From: Lentinula raphanica
Lineage: Eukaryota; Basidiomycota; Agaricomycetes; Agaricales; Omphalotaceae
Reading direction: 5' to 3'
Assembly: GCA_027919835.1 (NCBI GenBank)
Contig: JANVFP010000010.1
Coordinates: 310,001 to 374,000 of the forward strand
DNA: 64,000 bases
Shown piece by piece: positions 23,601 through 36,459 of the stretch. Position 1 is the stretch's first letter, and each line of letters opens with the position of its first letter. The position numbers and the translations under genes were made by a program. Below the pieces are notes generated by a model. The model ran no database searches. It saw only the letters and a program-made list of their open reading frames with translations, and had not been told where the DNA came from.

Positions 23601-26600
23601 GGGTGGAATGCAGTCTCTGGCGCGCGCCGCCTTGGCACGCAATCGACATCGCGAACTGACACGGAAACTTGACTTCGTTGCCCCTGATGTTGTGGGCTTG
23701 CAAGCTGTTGTCCGAGGTTTACTGGTCCGCGATTTGTATCATCGCTGGAGGGACCACCTCCATGACAATGAACACGTTGCAACGGTGCTTCAGGCAATGC
23801 TACGAGGGTTGGCACAGCGCAAGAAATTCCGTGCTAAGATGGACTACTACCGTGCCAATTTGAGCAAAGTGGTCAAGATCCAGTCTCTCTTCCGAGCAAA
23901 AGAGACTCGTGAACAATATCGTCAGCTCACGATGGGCAAGAATGTTACCGTTGGAACAATCAAGAACTTTGTGCATCTTCTTGATGATTCAGAAACCGAC
24001 TTTCAAGAAGAGATCAAGGTTGAACGACTCCGTAAAAAAGTCGTGGAAAGCATCCGAGAAAATCAGGCACTGGAAAGTGACGTCACTGACCTGGATGTCA
24101 AGATTGCCTTGGTTGTGCAGAATATCAAGAGTTTCGAGGATGTGATGAAAGCTCGGCGTGGGCATGGGCCGGACAGTGCTGCAGCTCATGCAGCTCGCAC
24201 TAATCTCCTGGCTGCCCATGGAGACCCGTTCGCTGGTCCTAACACCCTTGATCAGACGGCTCGGCGCAAGCTGGAACTTTATCAACAGCTGTTTTACCAC
24301 CTTCAGACTCATTCAGAGTATCTGAGTAGACTCTTTGTCCGCCTTTCGAGGGATGACGCTCCAGAAAAGGATAGGCGTTTCACAGAAAATGCTGTTCTGA
24401 CACTGTTTGGTTTTGGTCAAGATCGTCGAGAAGATTTCTTGTTACTGAAGTTATTCCAGGTGAGTCTGTGAGCATGGAAGATCTCTATACCTACTCACCA
24501 GCTCTTTAGTCCTCAATATACAACGAAATCGCTGCTGCACGCACCATTCATGATATCATTGATGGGCATCCAATGTATATCAATATTGCAGTACACTATG
24601 TTCGACCTAAACAGATTACATATGTCCGGGATACTTTCCAGAATTTGATACGCCAAATTGTGGAGGATGATGACCTCGACTTCGAAGTTGACCCCACAAT
24701 CGTGAGCTCACTCTCGGAATCTGATACTTTCTATTAACTACTCGCTAGGTGCACCGCTCCAGGATCGAGCTAGAAGAGATGAGGGCTGGTAGACCAAGTT
24801 CACAGCCAAAAGATGTCACTTTTCGCGAAGCTTTGGATGATCCCGCTACGAGGCCCATCTTCATCAGACGTTCGTTCGAATCATGTCTGTAGAACCTATA
24901 CTTACTCAAGCAACATAGATCTTCAAGCATTGCAGCTATGGACCGATCGCTTTGTCACCGCTATCATTCAATCTACTCAAAAAATGCCCTTCAGCATGAG
25001 ATATCTTGCTCGTGAAACCTTGGCCTGTGTTCGCGTACGTATCCAGATTCTGCATCGGTGTCTTGTTCATATCTTTCCTTCAACAGGATAGGTTTCCTGA
25101 TGCGCCTCCGGAAGCATATGCCGCTTGCGTCGGTAGAATGGTGTATTATCGATATATCAATCCAGCTATAATGTTAGTTCAATGCTATATTCAGAAGTCT
25201 AATGTTTACCGTATCTCTCTCTTCATAGCACACCGGAAACATTCGACATCGTGTCAAAAACGGTTGATATCTCAAGTCGGAAGAACCTAGCTCAAATATC
25301 TCGAGTGATAACCCAGATCACTAGCGGCGTCGTTTTTGACGACCATAGCCCGAACATGATGCCAATCAACGAGTTCGTTACAAGGGCCATCTCACAATTT
25401 TCTAGCTGGATGCTCGAAGGTATGCACACAATCGATGCTTGCTCGCCTTTTGATTTGACTGATCCTTCAGTTGCCGATGTACCCGACGCGGAGACAACTT
25501 TTCATGCCCATGAATTCTTGGATGCCACTGTTCCGCCGAAACCTATTTATATTTCTCCTAACGAAATCTACTCGATGCATGCACTGATAGTCCAATATCT
25601 CGGCGACGTGGTCAGTATATTGGAATCATACTACTACTCGCTTCACTCATACCTTCCAGGCTCCTGCCCCGGACGATACGATCAGAGCTATTCTGACGGA
25701 GTTGAACGGGGTCCCTAACTTTGGCAATGAAGAGCTCAAAAACGCACGTGATAAGACTATCACATTAGCGCTTACCAACCGTTTTGCGAACGTGGAAGGT
25801 ATTCTAGATAATTGTATCATTTCGTGAATATGCCTCACGTTGGACTAGATCCTCTAGCCGAAGAAAAGACACTTTGGGTTCAAGCTAAGCGTGGTGTTCT
25901 GGCGATACTCCGAGTACAGCCAACACAAGACTTGCTTGGCGCGTTGCTTCGTCCGGTGTCTGAAGAGGATGAGGCCATCTGGGAGGACATTCTGGATGCT
26001 GAGATAGCCAACGAGGCTCGACAAATTCCTCGAAGACAAGCTTCTGCTATCGGTGCAGATGCTGCTTATCGGCTTGAAGACATCCGACTGTGGGTAATCT
26101 TATTCTTGTAGAAAGTCCTGTGTGAACTAAACTCTGACTAGACTGAACTTTGCTGCTGTAAAAGCGATGGCCATTCAACATCTACTCAAACTTGAGAGCC
26201 TCGGAAAAGTTTCGCGTGATGACGGCTTCCAGGGAATCTTGAACGCGATTGCCGGTGACGTTCGCAGCAAACATCGCAAACGTATACAGCGGCAACAGGA
26301 GATGGAGAGTATGAATGAAGCGCTGCAGCATTTAGCAGAACGCAAAAAGTACTTTCAGGAACAAATTGACAGTTATCATAGCTATGTCGATGCTGCAATG
26401 AACACTATGCAACGGGGCAAAACTGGGTATGTTCTGATAAATAATACAGCCGGAGTACACAATAACGCGTAATTTTCCAGCAAAAGACGTTTTGTCATAC
26501 CCTTCACAAAACAATATTTCCATCTCCGGGATCTGCAAAAATCGGGCCAAAGTCCTCAATTCGGGTCTTTCCTGTACACAGCAAAATACCTGTACGACAA

Positions 26601-26920
26601 GGGCATCTTACTGTCTATCGATCAATATTCTCCACGTCAATTCGATAAACTCAATATCACCATGTCTTCGAACACTGCCGGTGTTTTCACTATCGTACTC
26701 GAATCTTCTGCGTTTGGAGTTCCTTCGCGCATCGCTTCCGAGGATGTCCGTATGGAAGATCTTCTACAAGCGAAGTATGAGCAACGATCCTTCATATCCC
26801 TCTTTGACAGCAGGGCCAAATTCAATTTCGAGCTTTTCCTGTATCAGATCAATAAGAAGTGCGTTGCTGAACCTATCCCCTTCGCCCAAAGCTGATCGTT
26901 CTCCAAGATTCTATGTATGA
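20647..26920 (+). CDS. IQGAP family protein (Rng2-like cytokinesis scaffold)
   Basis: Fifteen exons encode 1855 residues: 20647-22173, 22224-22301, 22353-22429, 22483-22685, 22730-24459, 24510-24701, 24749-24869, 24919-25034, 25087-25172, 25229-25610, 25660-25798, 25849-26089, 26142-26426, 26481-26858, 26908-26920. The ATG at 20647 is chosen; an upstream extension has only non-ATG starts. Order: about 430 disordered Ser-rich residues; a calponin-homology domain (ARLTRGLWADTQRHLIQAYE to FVRHVGLPE); roughly a dozen IQ-like repeats (residues ~640-990, e.g. VVKLQAQLRGVLARRRYGRL); a RasGAP-like domain with DFLLLKLFQ and MVYYRYINPAI; and the RasGAP C-terminal domain ending NKKFYV, where the final five codons come from a 13-nt exon. 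IQGAPs bind actin, calmodulin and small GTPases and organise the contractile ring; their GAP domain is usually inactive as a GAP. Confidence 0.95.
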
Positions 26921-27130
26921 TCAATGTAGTTTTAATATCATTCTGTGCATAAGATTTCTTATACAACATCCTCAAACGCTCATGTATCACCTACTACCTT
27001 TCATTTAGTATGACATATATCGTTTTCTCTACTAGTACGTACTGAGCAGGAATACCTCAGCTATTCTATATACATGTTTACAGCAATTGCATACGAGGGG
27101 TTGCGTGGCAAAGGGCCAAGAAGAATCACT

Positions 27131-29926
27131 TCACAGGGTGAACCTAAAGTCAGGATGGCGATCACCTTGACGAAAGTAAGTCGATTGTTTCAAGAAGAGT
27201 AAATCTGAAGCTACCTATGGGAGCGCGAGTTTTTCCTGTATCCCAAAGCTCTTGATACTGTGCGATATTGTGCTGACGTCGGCCCTCCGCTCTAGCCTTG
27301 TTTTCCCAAATACAATAAGCTCTGAAAAGAATAGACAGATGAGTGAACAGTCCTCAGGAGGTATAATCGATTCCGTACACGTTCGCGGCTATTAAAATCC
27401 AGGCTAATATCAAGAAACAGAGAGATATCGTATGCCCCCTAATATACTTTGGTGCTTGGTCTAAAACAAGAAAGTGAGCAAGAGTTACTGGAAACCAAAA
27501 TTATATGGTGAACATACCGGGTGTGTATGCGAATGTTGCTACAAATCCTCTGAGAACATTCAGTGAATTAGAGAGCAGATAAATAAAGTAGAGGCTAGTA
27601 TGACTCACCCGCAATTTGCGATCGCAAGTTGAAGCGCCGTTGTCGTAGCTCGCTTGTAGTGACCATTGCTGTTATTAGGGAGGATAGATCTACATGACAA
27701 GTCGAAGAGTCTGATAAGAGGACAGATTGAAGTTCCTCTCACAGTATCGAAGGTCCAGAAGGATAGCTAGAGAAATCGGTTGGACCTAGCTAGTCAAACT
27801 TAACGAGATGACATACACTCCAGTGGCCATGAGAAAGACAGCGGCGTATCGTCCAGTGTCCGTCTCTGCAGTGATTGCAACAATATACCCTGGATGCATT
27901 GATTGATCATAAAGGAGGTACTCATGCGCATGGGAAAGTTGCTCACCAACAATAGCTACAGGAAGACATATCAGGATAAAAGGTCCACGCCAGCGGAGCC
28001 GGTCGCTCAAGAATGCAATGACCACTGAATTCATTGTTCATGGGTGAATGAACGTGGTAGAACTGAGAAGCTGGAATTAAAATGAATACCTGTGAGCACA
28101 ACCGCTGGAACATATGGGGGGACTGTGCAAGCACACAGTGAACAAAGGTTGTGTTCGTGATCAACAAGAAGCTACCTGTATGCAACTGCGCTTCGGAGCC
28201 AGTGTACCCCAACCCGGCCACAATTGTAGGCCTAGAAATAGGAGTCAACACTCGATACGTCGAGCCGGGAGTAAATATAGGTGAAGCTTACAGGAATAGG
28301 GAATACGAGTATAGGCTGACAATGAGACCAAAATAGGCGAAGGCCGTTAACCAGGTTTGCACGTCCAGAACACCTACATGTGGGAGAATGTCATGTTGAA
28401 GATTTCGGCGTCCTGGCAAAGCATCATTGAAAACACACCCCTCATGACTTCCCTCCATTCGAACTGTTCTTCTTCTTGAGTAGCCCCTGGGGAAGAGAGA
28501 TCATCAGATATGGTTTCCCTTCGATATTCCTCTATCTTCTCTTTCTCGCCAATGTCGACACTATTCTTCTCGCCATCAGTTCCTTGTGCTAACTTTGGCG
28601 GAAGATCGAGATTGAAACGAGCAACTGGAACAGGGATGTCATTGTTTGTAGATGAATGAGTTCCGGTACTAGGACGTACCTGCAAACTCCCGTTCTTCGC
28701 TTGTAAGAAAGCGTGCCGAAGCAATGTCTGCGGGAAGAAAGATAGCCGCGACGAGACAAAATAAGATGGTACAGATTCCTTCGAGAATGAAAATCCATCT
28801 CCAGCCAGAAAGGCCACCGATGCCGTCCATCTTGATAATCGCGGTGGCAAGAAGACCTAAGTTATGTTTGCAATCAGCATGAGCATAGGGTAACATCAGG
28901 AATATGGCACCTCCGAACGCGCCAGACAGTGAAGCTACACGGGTCAGTTATCGCGAGAGTCAGAAACTCTGTCAATAGATACAGGTGCTTACCAGAAGCA
29001 TAGAAAATTCCAACACTGTGAAATGTTGAATATTGTGATGTTCTCGACCTTTGAGGATTAGTACTCACCGGAGCTGCAGCTCATGGCGCTTGTATATTGT
29101 ACTCAGATAGAGGATCTACGAGTTGCATGAGGTATGAGCAAAGGCAGAAAGTCGAGTCGAGGTAATTAAACAACCATTCCAGGAAGCAGCCCGCCCTCGC
29201 ATGCCCCAAGCACAATTCGAATAGCGAGTATGCCCCCAAAGTTGTGGACCAATCCCGTGAGCGTAGTGACAATTCCCCAAGCACTGGATGCACAGGTTAG
29301 TGATAAGGATTTTCAAGTTGATAATTCATACCACACGATGATGGGAAGCCAACGCTATCAGAAAGAGGATATTATGATAATTTGCCAAAGCATGAGTGAT
29401 GCATGAAGCTTGGTACCTACGTTTGCTCCCATCCTCTTCAAAATCCAGTTTGAGGGCATTTCGACAAGCATATAACTTGATAGGTAGGACAAAGTATGAG
29501 AAAATGGGTGTTATCAACTGGGAAGTTGCACCTCACGAGGCATAAAAGACTAGTGAAATCGAAATCAGCGACCCGGATAGTGTACGCGAATATAATACAC
29601 GCACCAGCGAGGACGGTGTTGAACTGATCGCCATGAAGATGAGTGTCTGTCTCCAATCCCGCGATCCTGCAAGTTATTTCGAGCGATGACAAAACAAAAA
29701 ATAAGGGCAGATACAATTACTAACCTCGCATTTCCGACGTTACTTCTATCAATGAAGTTGGCAAGCCACAGCTGTGTTGCGCAATGCATACAGTCAATCA
29801 TGACGAAGAAGCACGGGCAAATGTAGGACTGACCAACGCCAGAGGAGGAAGAACATGGCAATCAAGCTTCCACAAAATTCTCCGCGTCATTTGGCGTTCA
29901 TAGTCGACAATGTCATGAGAAGCCAT
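27131..29926 (-). CDS. MFS anion:cation symporter (allantoate permease-like)
   Basis: My model has 23 exons and 22 introns for about 510 residues, running from ATG at 29926 (MASHDIVDYERQMTRRILWK) to TGA at 27131. Family motifs appear in order: LWLANFIDRSNVGNAR, FYASYMLVEMPSNWILKR, RIVLGACEGGLLPGM, LSGWRWIFILEG, RLRWRGPFILICLP, VYPSGPSIL, NNSNGHYKRATTTALQLAIA, YTPDQAPKYIRGHTISL and the tail YCIWENKARAEGRR. This is the Dal5/ACS branch of MFS, which imports organic anions such as allantoate, nicotinate or vitamins; the substrate cannot be told from sequence. Several exons are tiny: 29537-29549 is 13 nt, and four others are 23-24 nt. It converges on the IQGAP gene (210 bp) and is divergent from the WW/FF gene. 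Confidence 0.85.
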
Positions 29927-30183
29927 TTGTTCTTCGAGCACTTTAGAAGAATGGGAGGAAGAAAATCAAGATCCTTCATCGTGGAAGGTCATACGGCTCT
30001 CGTATTTATAGAAAGCGGGAGTGTAGCTTCAATAGATCATCATGGGACTTGATAAGTACATACAGAAATCTGATTTGAATCGAGGGGCTCGGAAGGGGGG
30101 GCCGGCAAAGAGTAGCCATATATGGTAATAAAACCGGCATCCTCGGTATAACCAGCTTTGACCGGGCTTTTTTGGAACTCAGT
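29927..30183. promoter_or_regulatory. Shared promoter of the MFS symporter and the WW/FF gene
   Basis: A 257-bp divergent gap. It contains a G-run (GGAAGGGGGGGCCGG near 30090-30104) and TATATGGTAATAAAA at 30118-30132. Role inferred from position. Confidence 0.4.
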
Positions 30184-32725
30184 ATGTTACCTACACCGTT
30201 TACTTCCTTTGCACCTCCCCCTCTCCCTCCAGGCTGGTCAGAACACCAAGGTACACACTCTATACACACAGACTTTCTCTCTCTTACTAGCCGATTAGCT
30301 CCTGGAGGTCAGTTATATTACTACAATGCAACAACCAAAGAATCCACATATACGCGTCCGTTGCCCTCTTTCCAAAACGCCCTCCCTGTCCAGTCCTCAA
30401 AACAAAAGGAAAGACCACTCACGAAAACACAAATACCGGGAACCGACTGGATCAGAGTGAAGACAACAGAAGGGAATGTCTTCTACTCCCACAAAGTCAA
30501 GAAACAAAGTTTATGGACGGTTCCAGACGAAATCAAAGATGCCGTCGCACATCTAGAATCAAGCGAAAAAAAGCTGGAGGCAGGGAGTTTTCATAAAGAG
30601 GCCGAGGAGATGCTCGAACTTGAAAGGGTCAAAGCCGAAATTAAGAACACATCCAAACGGAAAGTCATAGATGAACCGGAGGATACGCGACTCAACGAAG
30701 TTGTCATAACGAAGAAAGCAAAGGTTGAAGAGATGCCGGAAGGTGAAGAAAACGAAGAGGAAGAAGAGGAAGATAGCGAAGAGGAAGAGGAGTGGCAAAA
30801 AGAGGCCGCTGCTCAACTGGCTGCCGAGGCAGAGGAAGAGAAAAGACGCGCTGAAGAGGAAGCGAAACAGGAAGCTGAGGCAGAGCTCCAGCGAGCCAAG
30901 GAGGCGCAGATAACTATACCTGACAGGGTCGATCTTTCAATCGAAGAAGCAAAGGCGCTTTTCAAGGTACTAGTGCTCGAGCGCGTTCTCAACTTATCCT
31001 CATCTTATACTGTTCACAGACATTACTCCGGGAAAAAGATGTCAACCCACTTCATCCTTGGGATACTTCACTACCAAAATTTGTCTCGGATCCGAGATAT
31101 GTTCTCCTTCCATCCGTCTCTGCCCGCCGAGAAGCATTTGATGAATATTGCCGGGATCGTGCTCGGGAACTCCGCCGTAACGCTGTGAATAAAGAGATCC
31201 GTACACCTAAGGAAGAATTCGATTCTCTTCTGAATTCAGAGGTCAAGAGCACTCGAACAAGCTGGACAGATTTCCGTCGGACGTGGAAGAAAGACAGGCG
31301 ATTCTATGGTTGGGGCAGAGACGATCGCGAACGGGAGAAGGCATTCCGGGATTTTATTCGAGATCTAGGGGAAAGTACGTATCGAACTATCGTCCTCGCC
31401 AGCTTCTACTAAAGTTCAGCTACAGAGAAGAAAGCGGCAGCGCAAAAAGCAGAAGCCGATTTCATTGCTCTACTCAAAGAACGGGCCGAAATCAGAGAAG
31501 GTTGTGTCTGGAAAGAGGTTTGTGATCTCTCGGTCGTGTTTGTTATTACTGGATTGAACTGCAGACAGGTCAAAAAAGAATTAGTCAAAGACCCCCGGTA
31601 TGATGCCGTTGGCTCATCGTCACTGCGAGAAGAACTGTTCAACACGTTTGTCAAGGCGAAGCTCGGCACTACCTCAGTTGCAGATGTGGGCTCAAGTAGT
31701 CAAAAGTCTGATGAAGTTTCTAAAGTAGAGAGTAAGAAAGAAAAGAAGGAGCGCGCTGTCAGAGAGAGGGAGGAGAAGGTTCGTCAAGAGCGAGAGCGAG
31801 TTGAAGCGAGTACAAGAAAATCTAGGATGGAGTTGAACAAAGAAGAAGGAGAACGAGATTTCAAGTGCGTATCCCGCATGTCATTCGAACAGCGGAAGAC
31901 TGAGTATGTTATCACAGTACACTCCTTACAGACGCGATACGTGACCCACAGGTACGGTGATTTGTTGAGCTGGCGCAAGACTGATCGTTGTACCCAGATA
32001 TCTTGGCAAAATGCCCTTCCCCAACTCCAAACTGATCCTCGATTCAACAATTCACCTCTCCCGCCGAACCAGCAACTTCATCTTTTCCACGAACATGTTT
32101 CCAAACTGCGATCCAAGCACCTGATGAGTCTGCATGCCCTGTTCGAATCGCATGCATCTTCGTTAGCAACCACTTTCGATGACCTGCCCGTCGATTCATT
32201 GATGTCTTCTGCTCCCGCTTCCAAACTGGGAATGAGTGAGAGGGCGTTACAACATGAATTTGAAAAATGGCAACGCGAGCGCACGCAGGCTGCCCGGAAG
32301 GCATTCGATGAAATGTTGTCAGAAAACTCGTTTGTAGAGTTTTGGGGTCGGCTAGGAAAGATCGGAGGTGAAGGCGTGGATGGTGGAGTGAAGGCAGACG
32401 AAGATGATGTTGAAAGCGAGAGTCTTGGCACGAATGTGGACATGAAGACGCTAGCCAAGAATGTAGATGTCGAGGAAATGGAAAAAGTCCTGAGAGTGAG
32501 TGCGGTGGTTGCTCGAAGACGATTCAGGTTACTAATTTCGGACCTAGAACGATAAACGCTATACGATGTTTGATCATATTCCGGAACAGCGGGAGCAGTG
32601 GATCAGAGTATGTGTACCATTCAGCATGATGATTCGAGCTTGATCCCGGTTTTGCATTACAGGATTATCTTTCCCAACTTTCTGCACCAAAGTTATCCGT
32701 CCATCTTCCAACTGCAATTGCTTGA
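30184..32725 (+). CDS. WW/FF-domain nuclear factor (TCERG1/URN1-like)
   Basis: Nine exons (30184-30250, 30299-30966, 31020-31374, 31426-31517, 31569-31864, 31918-31951, 31998-32495, 32548-32607, 32663-32725) encode 710 residues. Two WW domains come first: the split PPLPPGWSEHQ/APGGQLYYYNATTKES and GTDWIRVKTTEGNVFYSHK with QSLWTVP. A long Glu/Lys-rich coiled segment follows, then several FF domains, for example IEEAKALFK/TLLREKDVNPLHPWD, KKELVKDPRYDAVGSSSLRE, TLLTDAIRDPQISWQNALPQ and a final VLRNDKRYTMFDHIPEQREQ. This layout fits TCERG1 (CA150) and yeast Urn1, which bridge splicing factors and the RNA polymerase II tail. Prp40 also has WW and FF domains, but the spacing and the C-terminus fit TCERG1 better. 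ATG 30184 is the first true ATG of the frame. Confidence 0.85.
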
Positions 32726-32947
32726 ACCTTCATGCTGTCAATTGCATCCTATGTGCATTGGCTGTTGTACTCTGTCCTTCTTCACAAATTGAACAGTGTT
32801 CAGATAGCTATGTGCTCTGTCATAGATGTTAAGTGGTAAAGGACGCGGCACGGATACGCGTACAAATTGTGTGACATCTCGCGACGCGTGCGCGTGAGTC
32901 CGTGAATCGTGTGACAAATGTGACAGCATGGGAACGACACGACTGGT

Positions 32948-32957
32948 TGACACGTCA
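32948..32957. promoter_or_regulatory. UPRE-like ACGT element upstream of GRP94
   Basis: TGACACGTCA, which reads TGACGTGTCA on the other strand, resembles the Xbp1/Hac1 unfolded-protein-response element (TGACGTG core). It sits 107 bp upstream of the endoplasmin ATG, a gene that is a classic UPR target. Related GTGTGACA words occur at about 32869-32925. The assignment is inference from motif and context. Confidence 0.4.
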
Positions 32958-32986
32958 GTGCGATTTCGCGAAGCTTCTGCAGAAAA

Positions 32987-32994
32987 TATAAATA
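32987..32994 (+). promoter_or_regulatory. TATA box of the GRP94 gene
   Basis: TATAAATA lies 71 bp upstream of the ATG in a stretch otherwise of mixed composition. Spacing fits a transcription start shortly before the start codon. Confidence 0.5.
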
Positions 32995-33064
32995 CTTCTA
33001 CATACTCGTCCACCAACAATTCATCAACTCCTTCAACGCAGGGCTGGCTGCTTGAACAACAAAG

Positions 33065-36000
33065 ATGCGCTTGTTAAGCACATTCCTTTTCCTCTCTCCT
33101 CTCTTGTCTTTAGGATCTAGTCAAGATTTCAATACCGCGGACATTCCGAAGGAAAAGTTCAACTACCAGGTCGGTGACTGGAGATGTCTCTCTCTGTCGT
33201 GTCACCTCTGATATACTTGCATGTAGAGCGATGTAGCTCGTATGCGCAAGATTGTCATTAACAGGTGTGTGGCGAAAGCAGTAGTGGAAAACAAGTACTT
33301 ACATCTCATACAGTCTTTACTCACACAAGCAAGTCCTCGTTATCCTTTGAGCTTCAAGACAGGTGTTCATCCTATTCTCATAGAGAGATCTTTCTTCGTG
33401 AACTCATTTCCAATGCCAACGACGCCATCGAGAAGCTTCGATTGACTGCCTTGATTGACAAAACCGTTTGGGACGGTACAGACCCTCTCAATATTACCAT
33501 CAAGGCCGTGAAGAATGAGGATGGCAAAGGCGGAAAGCTCATTATTACAGGTGAGCTAGCATAATGTTCTCGAGTTTCCATTAACCCACATTCTCGTAGA
33601 TACGGGAATCGGGATGGGCCCGGAAGAGCTAACGACCAACTTGGTACATCCACGTCTTCAAATTCACCCTGCTCAAGACTGAATTCTTTCACCAATATAG
33701 GGCACTCTCGCGAAGTCTGGAACCTCTGATTTCCTCGCTCGGGCAGAAGGTGCAGAGGGCGCGGCAACCGGAAATCTCATCGGAGCATTTGGTCTTGGCT
33801 TTTACAGCAGTTTCCTCGTTGCCGACAAGGTTCATGTTGCATCCGTACCTGCCAAATCAGAGAAATACCCTGAACCAGCACAATACGTCTTCAGCTCCGC
33901 GTCTGAAGATAGCTCGTTCGAGATATTCCCTGATCCTCGGGGTAACACACTTGGCCGTGGCACTGAAATAACTCTCGAGCTCAAGGATGATTCTTTGGAC
34001 TATCTTGACAACCAAGAGATTACCGCGTTGGTGTGAGTCTTTGTCTTCAAGAATGTCTTGAAGCTTTTATGCCAACAATACTTTTGACAGGTCGAAACAC
34101 TCTTCCTTCTCCACCTCGTTCCCGATTTACCTGTTCACACAGAGAACAGAGGAAGTTCCTGACGAAGATGCAATCCTGGAAGAAACTAGTCCTGCAGAAC
34201 CCGCGTCAACAGCTACCAGTGACGATGAAGACTCGGACGAGGCTGTGATTGAGGATGTCACAGAAGCAGAACAAACTCCTGCTACACAGAAAACAAAAAC
34301 CGTCGTGGTGGATGAGTGGGTGCGCTTGAATGGACAACCACCCATTTGGACACGGTGGGTTGCATTCCTCGTTCCTAAATAATCACTTATTCACTCCATG
34401 GACAGTGACCCCAAAGAAGTGACGGATGGTAGGCGGTGGTTGTCTTCGAGTCCTTCCCAGATACTGATAATGAGCAGAGGAATACACCCTATTCTACAAC
34501 GCTTTCTTTAAGGACTTCTCGCCTCCGATGACATGGTCTCATTTCTCAGGAGACTCTGGATCCGGTGTCTCGTTCAAAGCTATCGTCTATCTGCCGGATA
34601 AGATGTACGTCGTCGCGTCAACTCCGAGGAGTTTCGCTGATATCGTATGAACAGAGATGACTCTTACTGGCAACAACCCTTACTTTCCCAGTCGAAGGAT
34701 ATCAAGCTCATGGTCAAGCGCGTATTCATCACTAACGACCTTGGAGAGGATGCTTTGCCGAAATGGGCCAGCTGGGTCAAGGTAGTAGTAGATGGTATGC
34801 GTTTATTCACTGGGGATACAACTATCACCTGCTTACTCGCTTTCGATAGCCGAGGACCTTCCCTTGAATGTGTCTCGAGAAACTCTTCAATCCACGGCCT
34901 TCCTCAGACAGCTCAAATCCGTAATCATCAAACGTATCATCCAATTGTTCAGTAAAATGTCGGAATCAGAAACTGAAGATACGGAGAAATTCGAGAAATT
35001 CTACCAGGTTTTCGGCTCGATATTGAAACTTGGTGCCATCGAAGACCAGAAAAACAGAGAGAAATTGGCTACGTTGGCAAGGTTTACAACCAACCAGAGA
35101 AATTTCACATCTCTTGACCAGGTAAGGAGAATTAAGCATCCACAAGGACCAGTTGGACTTACATCATTGTCTTCGACAGTATCTCGAGAATAGAAAGCAA
35201 GGCCAAAAACAAGTAGGTCCACCATCTAGTCCATGCAGATCATGTTGAATCATGTCGAATTTAGATTTTCTACTTAGCAGAGATGGGCGAGAATCCTCAA
35301 GAGCTTGCAAAAAGTGTTTTCGTAGAAAAGCTCCAAGCTCGAGGTTACGAAGTCCTGCTTTTTACTGAACCTTTGGATGAAATATTCGTTCAAAATATAC
35401 GTCGTTGGAAGTAAGTCGGCTGACGATAGCTATGTGATCAACGAGGAAACTGATTGCGTGTAGGAATGTACCATTCCAGGATATTGCTAAAGTGGGACTC
35501 AAATTCGGAGATGAAGGTGAGGTGATTGTAACTTCCTTAACGGTATGGTTCATTCAATATCTGCCTGGAAGATATGGATGAGGAAGAAGAAAAGCAACTC
35601 CAGAAGGAAGCAGCGGAGAAGTACAAGCCTCTTATGGATTATCTCAAGAAGCAGGCCCAGAACGTTGTCCGCGATGGTATGAAGTGAAAACCTTGGTTTA
35701 CTGAGCTAATTTCTTTTGTGCAGTTGTCATCTCCAACCGACTTGTTACAAGCCCTGTCGCCATTGTGGCAGATAGTTTTGGATACACGGCCAATGTTCAA
35801 AGAATGATGGGTGGGTATTTTTGTCTGCCTGTTCTGTGAGAGTCTGTTGAGTTTTGCTTGTAGCCGCAAACCCAGGCGCAGGAAAGAATCCTATGCACGA
35901 GTTTGCAATGAAAGCTCGAGTGCTCGAGATTAACCCTCGATCTCCGTTGATTGAAGGACTCCTTAAAAGAGTCGAGGCGCTTCCTACTGAGGAAGAGGGC

Positions 36001-36459
36001 AGAGATATCGAGGCTGAGGAGGAACTCGAGGAAGTTGCCTCTATTCTCCTCGACGGTGCACTCATCCGGTCTGGGTTCGAGGTCCCGAGTACAAACGAGT
36101 GAGTATTCAAACGATTTATGGACTCTCGAATATTGCCTTAAGAGCTCTCTAGCTTTTTCGGTCGGGTCGACCGTGTTTTGAGGAGATCGCTGGGTGTTTC
36201 AGAACATGCACCTACAGATGACACCGTCAAACCGGCTCCACCTGTTGACCCAGAACTTCCTGCGTTTGAAGAATTATACAAGATGCCTCCCGAAGATGGT
36301 AAGGCTGGCGTGTATGTTCCTCCACATATGCAAGATGATGTACGTATCACTGTGTTTTTGCGATTATCTCCGTTGATGGCTATTTCTATCCAGCTTTCGA
36401 TCGAGATGGAGGAAATAGATGATGAAGGCAATGTTGTCGCTCCTCATGATGAGCTATGA
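33065..36459 (+). CDS. Endoplasmin / GRP94, ER-lumenal HSP90 chaperone
   Basis: Nineteen exons encode 812 residues: 33065-33169, 33227-33264, 33314-33328, 33384-33550, 33600-33643, 33701-34032, 34091-34354, 34406-34428, 34478-34604, 34655-34794, 34850-35121, 35180-35212, 35265-35410, 35464-35516, 35572-35676, 35724-35810, 35864-36098, 36153-36339, 36394-36459. A signal peptide (MRLLSTFLFLSPLLSLGSS) is followed by the GHKL ATPase domain (SLYSHKEIFLRELISNANDA, DTGIGMGPEELTTNLGT, GAFGLGFYSSFLVADKV), an acidic linker, the middle domain (DLPLNVSRETLQ) and the dimerisation domain. The protein ends HDEL, an ER-retrieval signal. GRP94 folds secretory and membrane clients. Exon 3 is only 15 nt and is followed by a GC-AG intron. 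The mix of ER signal, HDEL and HSP90 core makes the assignment very secure. Confidence 0.96.
33329..33383 (+). other. GC-AG intron in the GRP94 gene
   Basis: The intron starts GCAAGT, the preferred GC-donor sequence, and ends TCATAG (55 nt). Only this join restores the invariant HSP90 segment SLYSHKEIFLREL. The nearest GT gives the wrong frame. Confidence 0.85.
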
